Shown: in pieces, positions 32,376 to 32,409 of the stretch
How positions within the stretch are numbered: position 1 is the stretch's first letter
How the letters are laid out: every line of letters begins with the position of its first letter
Source of the DNA: a bacterium
GTDB lineage: Bacteria; Desulfobacterota; Binatia; HRBIN30; CADEER01
Length of the DNA: 32,409 nucleotides
Direction: 5' to 3'
NCBI GenBank assembly: GCA_030430165.1
Contig: JAUIGL010000074.1
Location: forward strand, 1-32,409
Program-made: the position numbers and the translations under genes
Notes under the pieces: generated by a model
Database searches by the model: none
What the model saw: the letters and a program-made list of their open reading frames with translations, nothing else
What the model was told of the DNA's origin: nothing

Positions 32376-32409
32376 CCGTCGCGCCCACCTCCTTGCGCTC
32401 GCGGCGGCT

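Overview
The window is about 32 kb of very GC-rich DNA, densely packed with genes, from a Gram-negative bacterium. Outer-membrane-type logic is everywhere: RND pumps with a periplasmic adaptor, a LolC/E-type permease, lipoproteins, an AlgI-like O-acyltransferase and exported c-type haem proteins. The paired EF-hand (dockerin-like) starts of two proteins, Thr/Ala/Pro-rich linkers and NHL repeats are a style I associate with uncultured deltaproteobacterial or Binatota-like lineages. That placement is inference; there is no rRNA or other marker gene here. No tRNA, rRNA, CRISPR array, integrase or transposase was seen.

Layout. 1-378: no gene; a perfect hairpin and a short G-rich tandem repeat. 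379-1919 (+): a TauE/SafE-type permease and an exported SAM methyltransferase. 5614-1936 (-): a compact four-gene set of glutathione transferase, LolC/E-like permease, WD40-type lipoprotein and HAD phosphatase. 5811-12177 (+): two adjacent RND pump genes. 14064-12172 (-): a sulfatase with an unassigned Cys-rich N-terminal region. 14234-19338 (+): a TetR regulator, a membrane-fusion protein and a third RND pump, with a recognisable promoter and palindromic operator ahead of the regulator. 21858-19346 (-): an SGNH hydrolase-like protein and an MBOAT acyltransferase, a probable O-acetylation pair. 22037-24247 (+): a YdeP/FdhF-like molybdopterin oxidoreductase. 28370-24254 (-) and 28673-31492 (+): three large exported proteins built from shared modules. 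31576-32286 (+): a VapBC-type toxin-antitoxin pair.

The most unusual part is 24.2-31.5 kb. Three exported proteins, two on one strand and one divergent, combine the same parts in different orders: EF-hand pair, cytochrome P460-like haem domain, a roughly seven-bladed propeller, a CX4CH haem site, and six-bladed NHL propellers. The third protein carries the propeller type of one neighbour and the NHL propeller of the other, joined by a haem domain. Together they look like a secreted or surface redox system assembled by module shuffling; the substrate is unknown. The second unusual part is the RND cluster: three full-length paralogous pumps share one visible adaptor and one TetR regulator, with no outer-membrane channel gene in the window.
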